Positions 34,516-42,719 of a DNA stretch of 64,000 nt are shown piece after piece. The translations under genes and the position numbers were made by a program. Under the pieces are notes generated by a model. That model saw only the letters and a list, made by a program, of their open reading frames with translations. It was not told the DNA's origin and searched no databases. The DNA comes from Deltaproteobacteria bacterium. Its GTDB lineage: Bacteria; Desulfobacterota; Desulfobacteria; Desulfobacterales; UBA5852. The stretch spans positions 175,007 to 239,006 of the forward strand of contig JAHLLS010000005.1 of NCBI GenBank assembly GCA_020444045.1, read 5' to 3'. The stretch's first letter is position 1, and each line of letters starts with the position of its first letter.

Positions 34516-35739
34516 TCAGGCGACCGGGCTCTCCGTGAGGGCGTCCACCGTGACATCCAGTTCGGCCAGCTCCTGGAAGCAGAATTCCCGGGCATCATCG
34601 CCGAGCTGCTCCGGAACAAACAGCCCTTTTTCCGTAAAAACATCTTCCACCATCATTTTAACGAACACGGCGGCGCATTGACCGGTTAGATAGGCTTCGT
34701 GGCTGAGGCCGGATTTTTCGAAGGACTCCACCAGCCCCGGCGCATTGACATAGGAGTCGATACGGATGGGTTTGTCGTCCCGGGTGCCGTCCACCCGGAC
34801 CAGGAAAGCGCCCTGTTCCTTGATGCCCCCCCGGTCGATGATGGCTTTGATCTCGTCCGGGTATTTGGGTGCCGGCGGGCACAGGTGAAGCACCAGGTCC
34901 CGCGGGACGATGGTGGTGCCGTCCACATTGACCGGGTCCTGGGATAGCAGGCCCATTTTAAAGAGGATTTCGCTGAGTTCCACGCCGGAGCCGCCGTATT
35001 TGAAGTCCACGTTGCGGACTCCCTTCAACACCTGGTCCGCCAGCAGGCCCATGGTAACGGGCTCGTCATGCTCGTGGTCGACCATCCGGACCTTACGCTC
35101 GATGCCGCGCAGTTTTATTTTTATCGGCCGGCTGAATGGCTTGTCCTGAACATGTTTTCCGTTTTCATAACGGAAGGTTTTGTAGGCCATGTCCCCGAAA
35201 GCGACTTCGGGCGACCACCAGAAGGGGGTGAAGCGGTTGGTCCAGACCCCCTCGTAGACATAGATGCCGATGGTGTCGCAGCTGTCCATTTGCTCCACCG
35301 ACTCCCGGGCGATGACATTGGCGAGTCCGGGCGCCGACCCGCAGCCGACAAGTGCGGTCAGTCCCTTTTCCTTGAACTTGGGATGCCAGTCCGAAAAGAG
35401 GCGCTGGTAGCTTTCCACAAAGCCGATATCCTCCATGGGGCCGGCCATGTCGAAATAGGAGGCGTTTACGGCCAGGGCGGCTTCCATGATCACGAGATTG
35501 TACTCCAGCGGCAGCCCGTTGACGATCAAATCGCACCCCCGGGCGGCTTCAATCACATGGTTGACATCGCTGGCATCGAGCTGGATGGCTTTCGCCTTTT
35601 TCAAGGTGCTGCCAAGGGCCTCGGCCGCCTTCTGGTCATAGTCCGCACAGATGATTTCAGAAACACCCTCGGTTTCGTCCAACCGCTTGGCAATGGTACT
35701 CCCCTGGGCACCTACCCCGATAACAATGATCTTTTTCAC
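34516..35739 (-). CDS. Saccharopine dehydrogenase-like NAD(P)-binding protein
   Basis: A 407-residue oxidoreductase. The N-terminal Rossmann fold reads KKIIVIGVGAQGSTIAKRLDE with GxGxxG and an Asp in CADYD for NAD preference. Residues ~80-150 (GCDLIVNGLPLEYNLVIMEAALA, YFDMAG) and ALVGCGSAPGLANVIARE match the saccharopine dehydrogenase/carboxynorspermidine synthase superfamily. The C-terminal ligand domain (~150-360) is typical in size. The start is GTG 35739 with a GAGGG just upstream; the longer frame to 35865 runs through the promoter region. It is divergent from the second Lrp regulator, which suggests amino-acid catabolism (perhaps lysine). Substrate is not identified. Confidence 0.85.
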   Translation of the reverse strand: MKKIIVIGVGAQGSTIAKRLDETEGVSEIICADYDQKAAEALGSTLKKAKAIQLDASDVNHVIEAARGCDLIVNGLPLEYNLVIMEAALAVNASYFDMAGPMEDIGFVESYQRLFSDWHPKFKEKGLTALVGCGSAPGLANVIARESVEQMDSCDTIGIYVYEGVWTNRFTPFWWSPEVAFGDMAYKTFRYENGKHVQDKPFSRPIKIKLRGIERKVRMVDHEHDEPVTMGLLADQVLKGVRNVDFKYGGSGVELSEILFKMGLLSQDPVNVDGTTIVPRDLVLHLCPPAPKYPDEIKAIIDRGGIKEQGAFLVRVDGTRDDKPIRIDSYVNAPGLVESFEKSGLSHEAYLTGQCAAVFVKMMVEDVFTEKGLFVPEQLGDDAREFCFQELAELDVTVDALTESPVA

Positions 35740-35821
35740 ATTCCCTCTCTTTGTTGAAGTGGCTTCGATATGAGCGCTTGTGCCGCGCACGATCGAAGAG
35801 ATGATTGATTTATTCGATTGT

Positions 35822-35850
35822 ACGTTAACCAGTTTTATGGCTAATGTCAA
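35822..35850 (-). promoter_or_regulatory. Promoter of the saccharopine dehydrogenase-like gene
   Basis: On the minus strand, TTGACA (35850-35845) and TAACGT (35827-35822) are 17 bases apart. The -35 box forms one half of the palindrome TGTCAATA-AAAA-TATTGACA (35845-35864), whose other half supplies a TTGACA on the plus strand. Confidence 0.6.
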
Positions 35851-35864
35851 TAAAAATATTGACA
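35845..35864. promoter_or_regulatory. Palindrome TGTCAATA-AAAA-TATTGACA with two -35 boxes
   Basis: A perfect 8+4+8 inverted repeat between the divergent saccharopine dehydrogenase-like and lrp genes. Each half ends in TTGACA facing outward, so both promoters could use it and one bound regulator dimer could block both. Its left 12 bases also occur at 33771-33782. Confidence 0.65.
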
Positions 35865-35971
35865 AAATAAGCGGAAAACAATAAAAATATATAAAAATTT
35901 AGTGGAAAACAATTATTTCAACCGAATCTATATATTAAAGGTAACCTTGCCTTGCCCGAGAGGAAGAAAAA

Positions 35972-36469
35972 ATGACATCTCCCAACACTCCTCTGGATGC
36001 GGTGGATCGCGGCATGATCCGGTTACTCCAAAAAGACGGCCGGATGCCCATTGTCCAACTGGCCAAAGAGATGAAAATTGCGGAAACCACCGCCCGGACG
36101 CGGTTGAAGCGCTTGATCCAGGAAGAAATTATCAACGTCGTGGCGGTCAGCAACCCGATCAAACTGGGTTTCGAGATCATCGGCAACCTGAAATTGAATA
36201 TCGATCTCAAAAAGAAAGACGCCATTCTGGAGCGTCTCAAGACCATCGATCAATTAAACTACATTGCCCTGACCACCGGCGGTGCAGACCTCGACGTGGA
36301 ATTCATCGCCCGCTCCCTGGATGAATTCAAAGCGCTCATCTTCGACCATATCTGCAAAATCGACGGCGTGAATTCCTCCGAGGCCTCCCTGATCGTTGAA
36401 ATCGTCAAGAATACCTGGGATTACGGCACGGGGTGGGATCAACGAACAGCTTCCCTCCCCACCGACTGA
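35972..36469 (+). CDS. Lrp/AsnC-family regulator (second paralogue)
   Basis: A 165-residue Lrp-type regulator: helix-turn-helix in DAVDRGMIRLLQKDGRMP and AKEMKIAETTARTRLKRLIQEE, then VAVSNPIKLGFEIIGNLKLNID and an RAM domain ending IVEIVKNTWDYGTGWD. It shares long blocks with the regulator at 33912 (LQKDGR, RTRL.RLI.EE, VAVSNP.KLGF), so the two arose by duplication. SD AGAGGAAG lies upstream of the ATG. It is divergent from the saccharopine dehydrogenase-like gene and probably controls it. Confidence 0.87.
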   Translation: MTSPNTPLDAVDRGMIRLLQKDGRMPIVQLAKEMKIAETTARTRLKRLIQEEIINVVAVSNPIKLGFEIIGNLKLNIDLKKKDAILERLKTIDQLNYIALTTGGADLDVEFIARSLDEFKALIFDHICKIDGVNSSEASLIVEIVKNTWDYGTGWDQRTASLPTD

Positions 36470-37299
36470 GCTTGCAGGGAACAACGAAAGCCTGTCGGCG
36501 TAAAATCAGAACTTCCACTTTGTAGGGGGGGATGCTTGAAACCGACCATATCTGTCGGCATCGTTGAGGGACTGTTGCTTCGTGGTGCGATTTTTTTGCA
36601 GGAATCTACTACCCTGCTTTCATAGGCATTGATGGGTGATATATGTGATTTGGCAGGTTTACGTACAGTGGCACGTAATCACAGGTTTTGACGGTTGCGT
36701 TTTTGGTGGGTTTGTTTCAATCTATCCGTAACCTATGGATAGTTGATTTGGTGTCATGCAATCATTAATGGAATAGAAAAACTAACGAAGGCTATCTTCT
36801 TGTCTTATTGGGGCGCCGCAGGGAGAGGGGTAAATGCAGATCAGCACATAACGCCGTGTAAAATGGAAACTTTGGAACAAGTCACCAAAATAACGTAATA
36901 AGTCCAATGTCTGGACCTCTTTTTAAGGAAGCTTTTCTGTGTCACCCGACCACTTGATAGAGGGCACTGGGGACATGGAAACGTATAAAAAGGGGCGAAG
37001 CGTGGAGATTGTCTCATAATCTAGGGTGATACTCGAAAAGCACAATGAAGAGCATTGCTTTTTTCATAGAATATTCGGGTTAGGCCGACATTGGGCCGTG
37101 AGAAGCGCCCGGCATAGCACCGGACAATTTGCCTAAAACAATCCTCGCCCGCCGATGTCTTCTGATTTGACCTGGGCGAGCGAATCTAATATTCTGACGG
37201 CAATCGGACCGATAGCTATGCTCCGGGAAACACCTAAGCACCCGGTCCAGCGGGACCGGCGAATACGGCAATAACATTACCAAAGTTAGGATACTAGTT
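36470..37299. other. Gene-poor region upstream of the restriction-enzyme gene
   Basis: 830 bases without a supported gene, with lower GC than the flanks and many stops in all frames. A hairpin AAAG..CAATG-AAGAG-CATTG-CTTTTTT near 37037-37063 resembles a weak terminator. I could not find remains of a methyltransferase. It may be decayed transferred DNA at the edge of an island. Confidence 0.5.
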
Positions 37300-37878
37300 T
37301 TGATACGCCTTAAGCCACAAGACCTAAGAGGCAAAGATGTCGGTGCGGCCAAAGAGTTTCCGGACTTAACCAGTGACCTGATAAACCTCGCAAACCATTT
37401 ATCCAAAGCCACCACCCGCAAAAAACTGGGCAACCCTACATTGGCTATCGAAGAATTCGAGGGCAAGACCTTCGAAGAGTGGGCGTATTTCTACGACCAA
37501 AAGCGTCCCGGCGCCCTGGATACGGCCAGTCAGGAAATATATAGTGCCATAGAAAAGCTGCGTAAAGCTCTGGAGTTGGTGGACGAGGACCTGGTACGGC
37601 ATTGGGTGGAGGAAGCCGTTCTCAAACGCACCTATGCCGCCTGGCGCATCCAGGAAACAATTCTTAGACACATCGCCAAACTTCAGGGTAAGCCTTTCCG
37701 GCAGGCCGATGCCCAGGAAAGCGAAGCGGGTATCGATGGCTTTATTGATGAGTGTCCCTTCAGCGTCCGCCCGGTCAGCCATTACTTCAAGGGCCCACCG
37801 GAGGAACAGGACACACAGGTGGCTGTGGTGTATTTCGAAAAGGCCAAAAGAGGCCTTAAAGTCTATTACGACCTATGA
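37300..37878 (+). CDS. MjaI-family type II restriction endonuclease, probably orphan
   Basis: A 192-residue protein resembling MjaI (recognises CTAG). Matching blocks are EFPDLTSDLINLANHL near the N terminus, NPTLAIEEFEGKTFEEWAYFY, LRKALELVDEDLVRHWVEE, RIQETILRHIAKLQGKPF and the catalytic-type ESEAGIDGFIDECPFSVRP, then VVYFEKAKRGLKVYYDL. In MjaI as I remember it the catalytic strand reads SIKP; here it is SVRP, so the expected Lys is Arg. No methyltransferase is visible within several kb. It overlaps the next gene by four bases (ATGA). The start ATG is GATACGCC-preceded with no strong SD; TTG 37297 is next to it. Activity is doubtful. Confidence 0.72.
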   Translation: MIRLKPQDLRGKDVGAAKEFPDLTSDLINLANHLSKATTRKKLGNPTLAIEEFEGKTFEEWAYFYDQKRPGALDTASQEIYSAIEKLRKALELVDEDLVRHWVEEAVLKRTYAAWRIQETILRHIAKLQGKPFRQADAQESEAGIDGFIDECPFSVRPVSHYFKGPPEEQDTQVAVVYFEKAKRGLKVYYDL

Positions 37879-38642
37879 CTGGCGTGCAACACCCGGAAAA
37901 ATACAGCGCTGATCCCAGAGTATCGGCCGGCATTATCAAAAAAGCCCAGTCTTTCCCGGAAGTACTAGCCGGAATCGCCAGCCTCGACGTTCTCCGAGAA
38001 AGCCCCAGCCATTTAGCGAACGTTGATGTGGGCTGGAAAGATGGCCCCCAATACGAAAATGTGGCGCAAGAGGAATGGCCAAAGCATGCCCGGTCGGTAT
38101 TGGTGCTGGCCTTGGGACACCCCCGTCAGAAACCAAGATTGGACTGGTGGGACGGCAAAGGAACCGCCGGCAACCGGGTGCTGATGTCAGTTGCCAAGCA
38201 GCTTAAACAATGGTTCGGAGAAAAATTGGGACAACCGGCCCACCCCCTGCCCTACCATGTTGAAAAAGGGGGGGTGTTTCTTAAAGACGCTGCAGTCTTG
38301 GCAGGTTTGGGCATCATAGGCAAAAACAACCTTCTGGTGACACCGGAGTTCGGCCCCAGGGTGCGTTTGAGGGCAATGTTTCTGGAGTGGAGTTTAGTTC
38401 CCACCGGCCCCATAGATTGGTTCGATCCCTGCGAGGAATGTGCTGCGCCCTGTCGGCAAGCTTGTCCTCAAAAGGCCTATGCAAGTGGGTCTTACGCCCG
38501 AGGCAGCTGCATGGTGCAGATGGAGAGCGACCGAACCAATCCTGTACCGGATGATTCAGATGGCTCGAACCAGAGCATGGTACGCTATTGTCGGCAGTGT
38601 GAATTGGCCTGCCCTGTAGGAGCCTGGCCCCAAGGCGGTTAG
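37875..38642 (+). CDS. QueG-like 4Fe-4S protein (epoxyqueuosine reductase-related)
   Basis: A 255-residue protein with the QueG-like central block (ARSVLVLALGHP, YHVEKGGVFLKDAAVLAGLGIIGKNNLLVTPEFGPRVRLRAM) and two C-terminal ferredoxin-type Cys motifs, CEECAAPCRQACP and CRQCELACPVG. It is shorter than QueG (~350-380), lacking the HEAT-like C terminus, so it is more like the short epoxyqueuosine reductase-related proteins of anaerobes. It is translationally coupled (ATGA) to the MjaI-like gene, an unexpected pairing. Function is not established. Confidence 0.78.
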   Translation: MTGVQHPEKYSADPRVSAGIIKKAQSFPEVLAGIASLDVLRESPSHLANVDVGWKDGPQYENVAQEEWPKHARSVLVLALGHPRQKPRLDWWDGKGTAGNRVLMSVAKQLKQWFGEKLGQPAHPLPYHVEKGGVFLKDAAVLAGLGIIGKNNLLVTPEFGPRVRLRAMFLEWSLVPTGPIDWFDPCEECAAPCRQACPQKAYASGSYARGSCMVQMESDRTNPVPDDSDGSNQSMVRYCRQCELACPVGAWPQGG

Positions 38643-39739
38643 CATTCTTGGGGGCGCATGATGGAGAAAATGAGGCTCGTTATGTGGCGATCAAATCCTA
38701 CCAGGAAGCTGAGGCGGGATACCTTAAGGACAATCGGTTTTCATTTTGAAATAGACAATGACAGCATCCGCGGCAGCGTGATTGAACGAATGCGAAAGAA
38801 ATTGGCTGGGCATTGCACGCTGCGCATCCGGCTGGATAAAGTAGAAGCATCAATATTAAACGCCAAAAGCGGATTTAATCTCTCCCTATGTTCAAGGCCG
38901 GCAAACGCTAATTGCCGGTGACCGTCTATGCTATTCTTCAGCGTTGAAATGCTTCGTTTTTTTTAGCTGAATCCCGTTATACTTCTTGTAAAAATGGAAG
39001 ATCATGCATGCAATCAGTCCATTTGCGACTATTTTTCCGGTTGCATTTGTCGGCATTTTGTCGTATATCTTCTATCCACATCGGCGGCCTGAATCGGCAA
39101 ATGCTTGTCACAGCGGCGGTTTATGGCGGCGATCACCCACGACATCGCGCCGATATGGGAATCGCATTAGAAGCGTCACCTCGCCAATGGGATTTTCGTG
39201 ATTGCCCAATTGTAGCAAAAGGAGAACTTGTATCACCCCTGCAATTTTGCGTCGGTTAACTTTGACAGTACCTACTTGACCGGCCGCATCTTTACTCTCC
39301 TTTGCGCCGTATAGCTGGGATTCTTCCAGGTCGAGCGGCAACATGCAGCAGGTTTCAACAGACAGCCTATTGACGGCACCAATGGCTGGTCCGAAGGATG
39401 TAAACCCCGCTGCAACAGGCGGTCCCATCTGCCTACTCCGTTAAGCAGATATTCAGATCAAGGAATGGAGAATCATGCTCCAACGATAGAGCGCAGTGCT
39501 GCGCCCAAGGCGGCTGCTTTCAAAATTGATCGGAATGGATTTGCGGTAGATGCTTACGCCGGTGTCCCGCGCGGGTGACGTTTGCTTTGGATCAAGGACA
39601 AAACCATTATCGTCCATGGGACGCTAAAATAAGATTTCTCCGGATCTATCCGGAAAGCGATTTCAGGCAATCCGTTGTGTTGAGATACTACCGTTTATTC
39701 TTTGTCAACCTCAATAACCCGTTTACCAAGGAGGCCGTA
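38643..39739. other. Gene-poor region upstream of the Pot-type operon
   Basis: About 1.1 kb with no confident gene. It contains a possible 87-codon frame (38658-38921, plus) and a possible 106-codon frame (39108-39428, minus; GGAG 7 bases before its ATG), neither similar to a family I recognise. Composition is mixed and stops are frequent. No repeat, tRNA or attachment site was seen. Confidence 0.5.
39108..39428 (-). CDS. Possible small protein, unknown
   Basis: A 106-codon frame with GGAG 7 bases ahead of ATG 39428. The N terminus (GPPVAAGFTSFGPAIGAVNRLS) looks mildly hydrophobic and the C terminus is basic (MRFPYRRDVVGDRRHKPPL). No family, signal peptide or neighbours support it. It could equally be a chance frame or a decayed gene. 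Confidence 0.25.
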   Translation of the reverse strand: MGPPVAAGFTSFGPAIGAVNRLSVETCCMLPLDLEESQLYGAKESKDAAGQVGTVKVNRRKIAGVIQVLLLLQLGNHENPIGEVTLLMRFPYRRDVVGDRRHKPPL

Positions 39740-40864
39740 TTGAAAAAACGATGGATAATAACAACATTCTTCCTGGCTTTGGGGTATATGATCCTAAACC
39801 TGACCAATGTGACAGCGATCGCCGCCGAATTTCCTGACTACCCGGTTCCCGAAGAATGCTTGCAGCAAGCGCAAAAGGAAGGCAAGCTGCATATTTATGA
39901 CTGGGCAGATTGGTGGCCGGAAGAGATCTATGCCAATTTTGAAAAAAAATTCGGCATTACCATCGTCCGGGATAATTTTGCGAGCGACGATGAATATGTG
40001 GCCAAATTCAAGCTTAATCCCAACGCTCCTTACGACGTGACCCTTCCTTCGGCCCGGGGTATGATCCAGCTGAAAGCACTGGGCGTTCTTTCCAAGCTCA
40101 ACAAGGCCTGGATCCCAAATGCTGTCCAGTACCTGCCGGAAGAAAATCAAAAACTGATCTGGTTCGACCCGCACAACGCATACGGCATCCCCACAGACAG
40201 CTTTTTTTACGGATACGCCTACAACGTGAAATATGTGGACAGCACTGATCCACGAATCGGTTCCTGGGGTTTTCTCTACGAAGAAAATCCATATGCTGGC
40301 CGCATCACCATGCTGGATGAGATGTTTGTAGTCGTTGGAAACGCCTTGAAGTATCTGGGCTACTCCTACAACTCCGATAACGAAAAAGAGCTGATGGAAG
40401 TACGGGATCTGCTCATGAAACAAAAATCCCGGGTGATGGCGTATGACTCCTGGCCCAAACGGCTTGTGCTGGAGCAGGAAGCCTGGCTGTCCAATTGCTG
40501 GGTTGGGGATTCGTATTTCTACCATCAGGAACTGGATACCATCCGAGGTTGTCTGCCTAAGGAAGGAACCGAATTCGGCGTCGACCCCCTTGTGATTCCC
40601 AAAGGGGCGCCGCATCCAGCCGCAGCGCACCTTTTCATCAATTATGTCATGAGCCCGGAAGTGAACACTCAGCTTATTCTGGGAATCGGGTATACCCCCA
40701 ATCATAAGGCCACCCGTGAAATGGTGCCGCAATCCTTCAAAGATTGGCCGGGAACCATTATTGATGAAGCGTATCTTCAAAAATGCGAAGTCATCAACGA
40801 AAAAGCCCTGACCGGCAGAGGACTGGAAATGCGATCGAAGATATGGGAAGAGCTGAAGCGATAA
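39740..40864 (+). CDS. Pot-type ABC transporter, periplasmic substrate-binding protein
   Basis: A 374-residue periplasmic protein of the PotD/PotF family. A Sec signal (MKKRWIITTFFLALGYMILN... to IAAEF) precedes the mature protein. Characteristic segments are LHIYDWADWWPEEIYANFEKKF, YVAKFKLNPNAPYDVTLPSARGMIQLKALGVL and a ligand-binding GIPTDSFFYGYAYNV. The start is TTG 39740 with AAGGAGG 5-6 bases upstream; frames upstream lack a signal-peptide logic. Ligand could be a polyamine or another amine; the aminotransferase at the operon end favours an amine-bearing substrate. It is the first gene of a D-B-C-A-aminotransferase operon. Confidence 0.87.
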   Translation: MKKRWIITTFFLALGYMILNLTNVTAIAAEFPDYPVPEECLQQAQKEGKLHIYDWADWWPEEIYANFEKKFGITIVRDNFASDDEYVAKFKLNPNAPYDVTLPSARGMIQLKALGVLSKLNKAWIPNAVQYLPEENQKLIWFDPHNAYGIPTDSFFYGYAYNVKYVDSTDPRIGSWGFLYEENPYAGRITMLDEMFVVVGNALKYLGYSYNSDNEKELMEVRDLLMKQKSRVMAYDSWPKRLVLEQEAWLSNCWVGDSYFYHQELDTIRGCLPKEGTEFGVDPLVIPKGAPHPAAAHLFINYVMSPEVNTQLILGIGYTPNHKATREMVPQSFKDWPGTIIDEAYLQKCEVINEKALTGRGLEMRSKIWEELKR

Positions 40865-40940
40865 CCCTGAATTTTTCCCATCTTGCAAATACAGCACTGG
40901 CCGGAAGGCAGCTTCTTCCGGCCAATCAAGGAAGGTTTTG

Positions 40941-41879
40941 ATGGCGACAACCGCCGACAGCCGGTTAGCGGAATCATCCCGAGTGCAAACCGCCTCTCCT
41001 GAAACATCCGGCGAGCGAGAAATGAAGCGCAGGCACCGATTTCAAGTCGCAACCTATCTGGGCCCGATCATGTTCGTCCAGGTTCTTTTCGTGCTGGCGC
41101 CCCTCTCCTTCATTTTGATGTTCAGCATCCTGAAGACGGGCCCCTACGGAAATATCGTTTTCGAACTGACCTTGGAGAATTACCGGAACCTCTTAGACAC
41201 AGGCTATGCCACGGTCTTCTTCAAGTCCATCTACTATGCCCTGCAGACCAATCTTGTCTGCATTCTGCTAAGCTACCCCTTGGCCTATTACATTGCTCGC
41301 TACGGCGGGCGATGGAAGGCCGGCTTGCTCCTTTTGATCGTCATTCCGTCCTGGACGGCCTATATCATCAGGCTGTATGCGCTGAAGACTATTCTGGGGA
41401 GCAACGGGTTGATCAATAACCTTCTGATCGATTTGGGGGTGATCCATCTGCCCATTCAGTTCCTTTACACCTCCTATGCCGTGTCGGCGGGACTGGTGTA
41501 TACCTGGCTTCCGTTTATGGTGCTGCCCCTTTATGCTGCTCTGGAGGGACTAGATCCCTCCCTTTGGGAAGCCGCGACAGATCTGGGCGCCACCCCTGTT
41601 CGCCGCTTTTTCAGGGTCACCCTTCCGTTGACCCGCGGCGGATTGCTGGCCGGAACGCTGCTGGTCTTTATCCCCTCCCTGGGGGACTGGCTGGTTCCCC
41701 ATCTCCTTGGGGGCTCTAAATTCATGATGGCCGGAACCCTGGTGGCCCATAAATTTACCGCGGCGGGCGATATCCCTGGCGGTTCTTGCCTGGCGGCGGC
41801 CCTGGCCTTTGTCCTGCTTTTGCTCATTTATTTCGTCATCAGGTTCGGTGGCCGAGAATCCCTGGAGCAAGCCTTATGA
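40941..41879 (+). CDS. potB: Pot-type ABC transporter permease (PotB-like)
   Basis: A 312-residue permease with about 6 hydrophobic segments. The EAA loop is LWEAATDLGATPVRRFFRVTLPLTRGG (~205-230). An N-terminal ~35-residue charged extension precedes the first helix (YLGPIMFVQVLFVLAPLSFILMFS). Start ATG 40941 has AAGGAAGG upstream. It overlaps potC by four bases. Confidence 0.88.
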   Translation: MATTADSRLAESSRVQTASPETSGEREMKRRHRFQVATYLGPIMFVQVLFVLAPLSFILMFSILKTGPYGNIVFELTLENYRNLLDTGYATVFFKSIYYALQTNLVCILLSYPLAYYIARYGGRWKAGLLLLIVIPSWTAYIIRLYALKTILGSNGLINNLLIDLGVIHLPIQFLYTSYAVSAGLVYTWLPFMVLPLYAALEGLDPSLWEAATDLGATPVRRFFRVTLPLTRGGLLAGTLLVFIPSLGDWLVPHLLGGSKFMMAGTLVAHKFTAAGDIPGGSCLAAALAFVLLLLIYFVIRFGGRESLEQAL

Positions 41880-42664
41880 AGTTGCGTATTTTGTTTTTGA
41901 GACTGATATCCCTGGTAACCTATATTTTTTTGTGGGCCCCGGTGATCGTGATTATTGTCTTTTCCTTCAGCGCCAATAAATACGGTATAAAATGGGACGG
42001 TTTCACTTGGAAATGGTACGCTGCCCTCCTTGAAAACGACATGGTTCGGGAGACCTGTCTGCGGAGCCTGGTCATTGCCCTAATCACCGTCGTCGTGTCC
42101 ACCTTTCTGGGAACAATTACCGCCTATGGCCTCTACAAGTTAAAATTCAAAGGCAAACAGCTTCTGCGTACCTCTATTCTGCTCCCCATTGTCATGCCGG
42201 AGGTGGTCACGGGTGCCGCGCTGTTGCTTTTTTTTATTAAACTGTCCCCCCTCCAGCTCGGCTACACGACCATTATCATTGCGCATATCGTTTTCAGCAC
42301 GCCCCTGGCGGTTTTTGTGATCCTTGGCCGGATGCAACGCATAGACTGGTCCTGGGAAGAGGCTTCCATGGATTTAGGCGCTACACGGCTTTCGACATTC
42401 CGCCGGGTGATCGGACCTCTGCTCATGCCGGGCATCGCCGGCGCGGCCGCTCTTATCTTTCCCTGGTCCTTCGATGACTTCGTGATTACCTACTTCGTTT
42501 CCGGTATCGGCAACACCACGCTTCCCATTTACGTTTTTTCTCAGCTCCGCCATGGATCGACACCCGTTATCAATGTGATCGGAACCCTCTTTACCGTGAT
42601 CACGTTGATAGGGTTGCTGGCAACCAAGATGGTGGAAAAAAGGAGTCGAACCGCCAGACTCTGA
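41876..42664 (+). CDS. potC: Pot-type ABC transporter permease (PotC-like)
   Basis: A 262-residue permease with about 6 hydrophobic segments and the EAA loop SWEEASMDLGATRLSTFRRVIGPLLMPG. ATG 41876 sits in the ATGA overlap with potB. The pair forms the membrane pore of the importer. Confidence 0.88.
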   Translation: MKLRILFLRLISLVTYIFLWAPVIVIIVFSFSANKYGIKWDGFTWKWYAALLENDMVRETCLRSLVIALITVVVSTFLGTITAYGLYKLKFKGKQLLRTSILLPIVMPEVVTGAALLLFFIKLSPLQLGYTTIIIAHIVFSTPLAVFVILGRMQRIDWSWEEASMDLGATRLSTFRRVIGPLLMPGIAGAAALIFPWSFDDFVITYFVSGIGNTTLPIYVFSQLRHGSTPVINVIGTLFTVITLIGLLATKMVEKRSRTARL

Positions 42665-42719
42665 TCCACAATCAATCCGGAGTAACCAAATTCCCATTCC
42701 ATTGCCAAGGACAGCCACT

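Noticed and set aside
36470..37299. Remains of a DNA methyltransferase partnering the MjaI-like enzyme
   Set aside because: I looked for DPFCGSGT/NPPY-type motifs in all frames and found none.
38658..38921. 87-codon plus-strand frame after the QueG-like gene
   Set aside because: No family, poor SD and a basic/unstructured composition; left inside the gap description.
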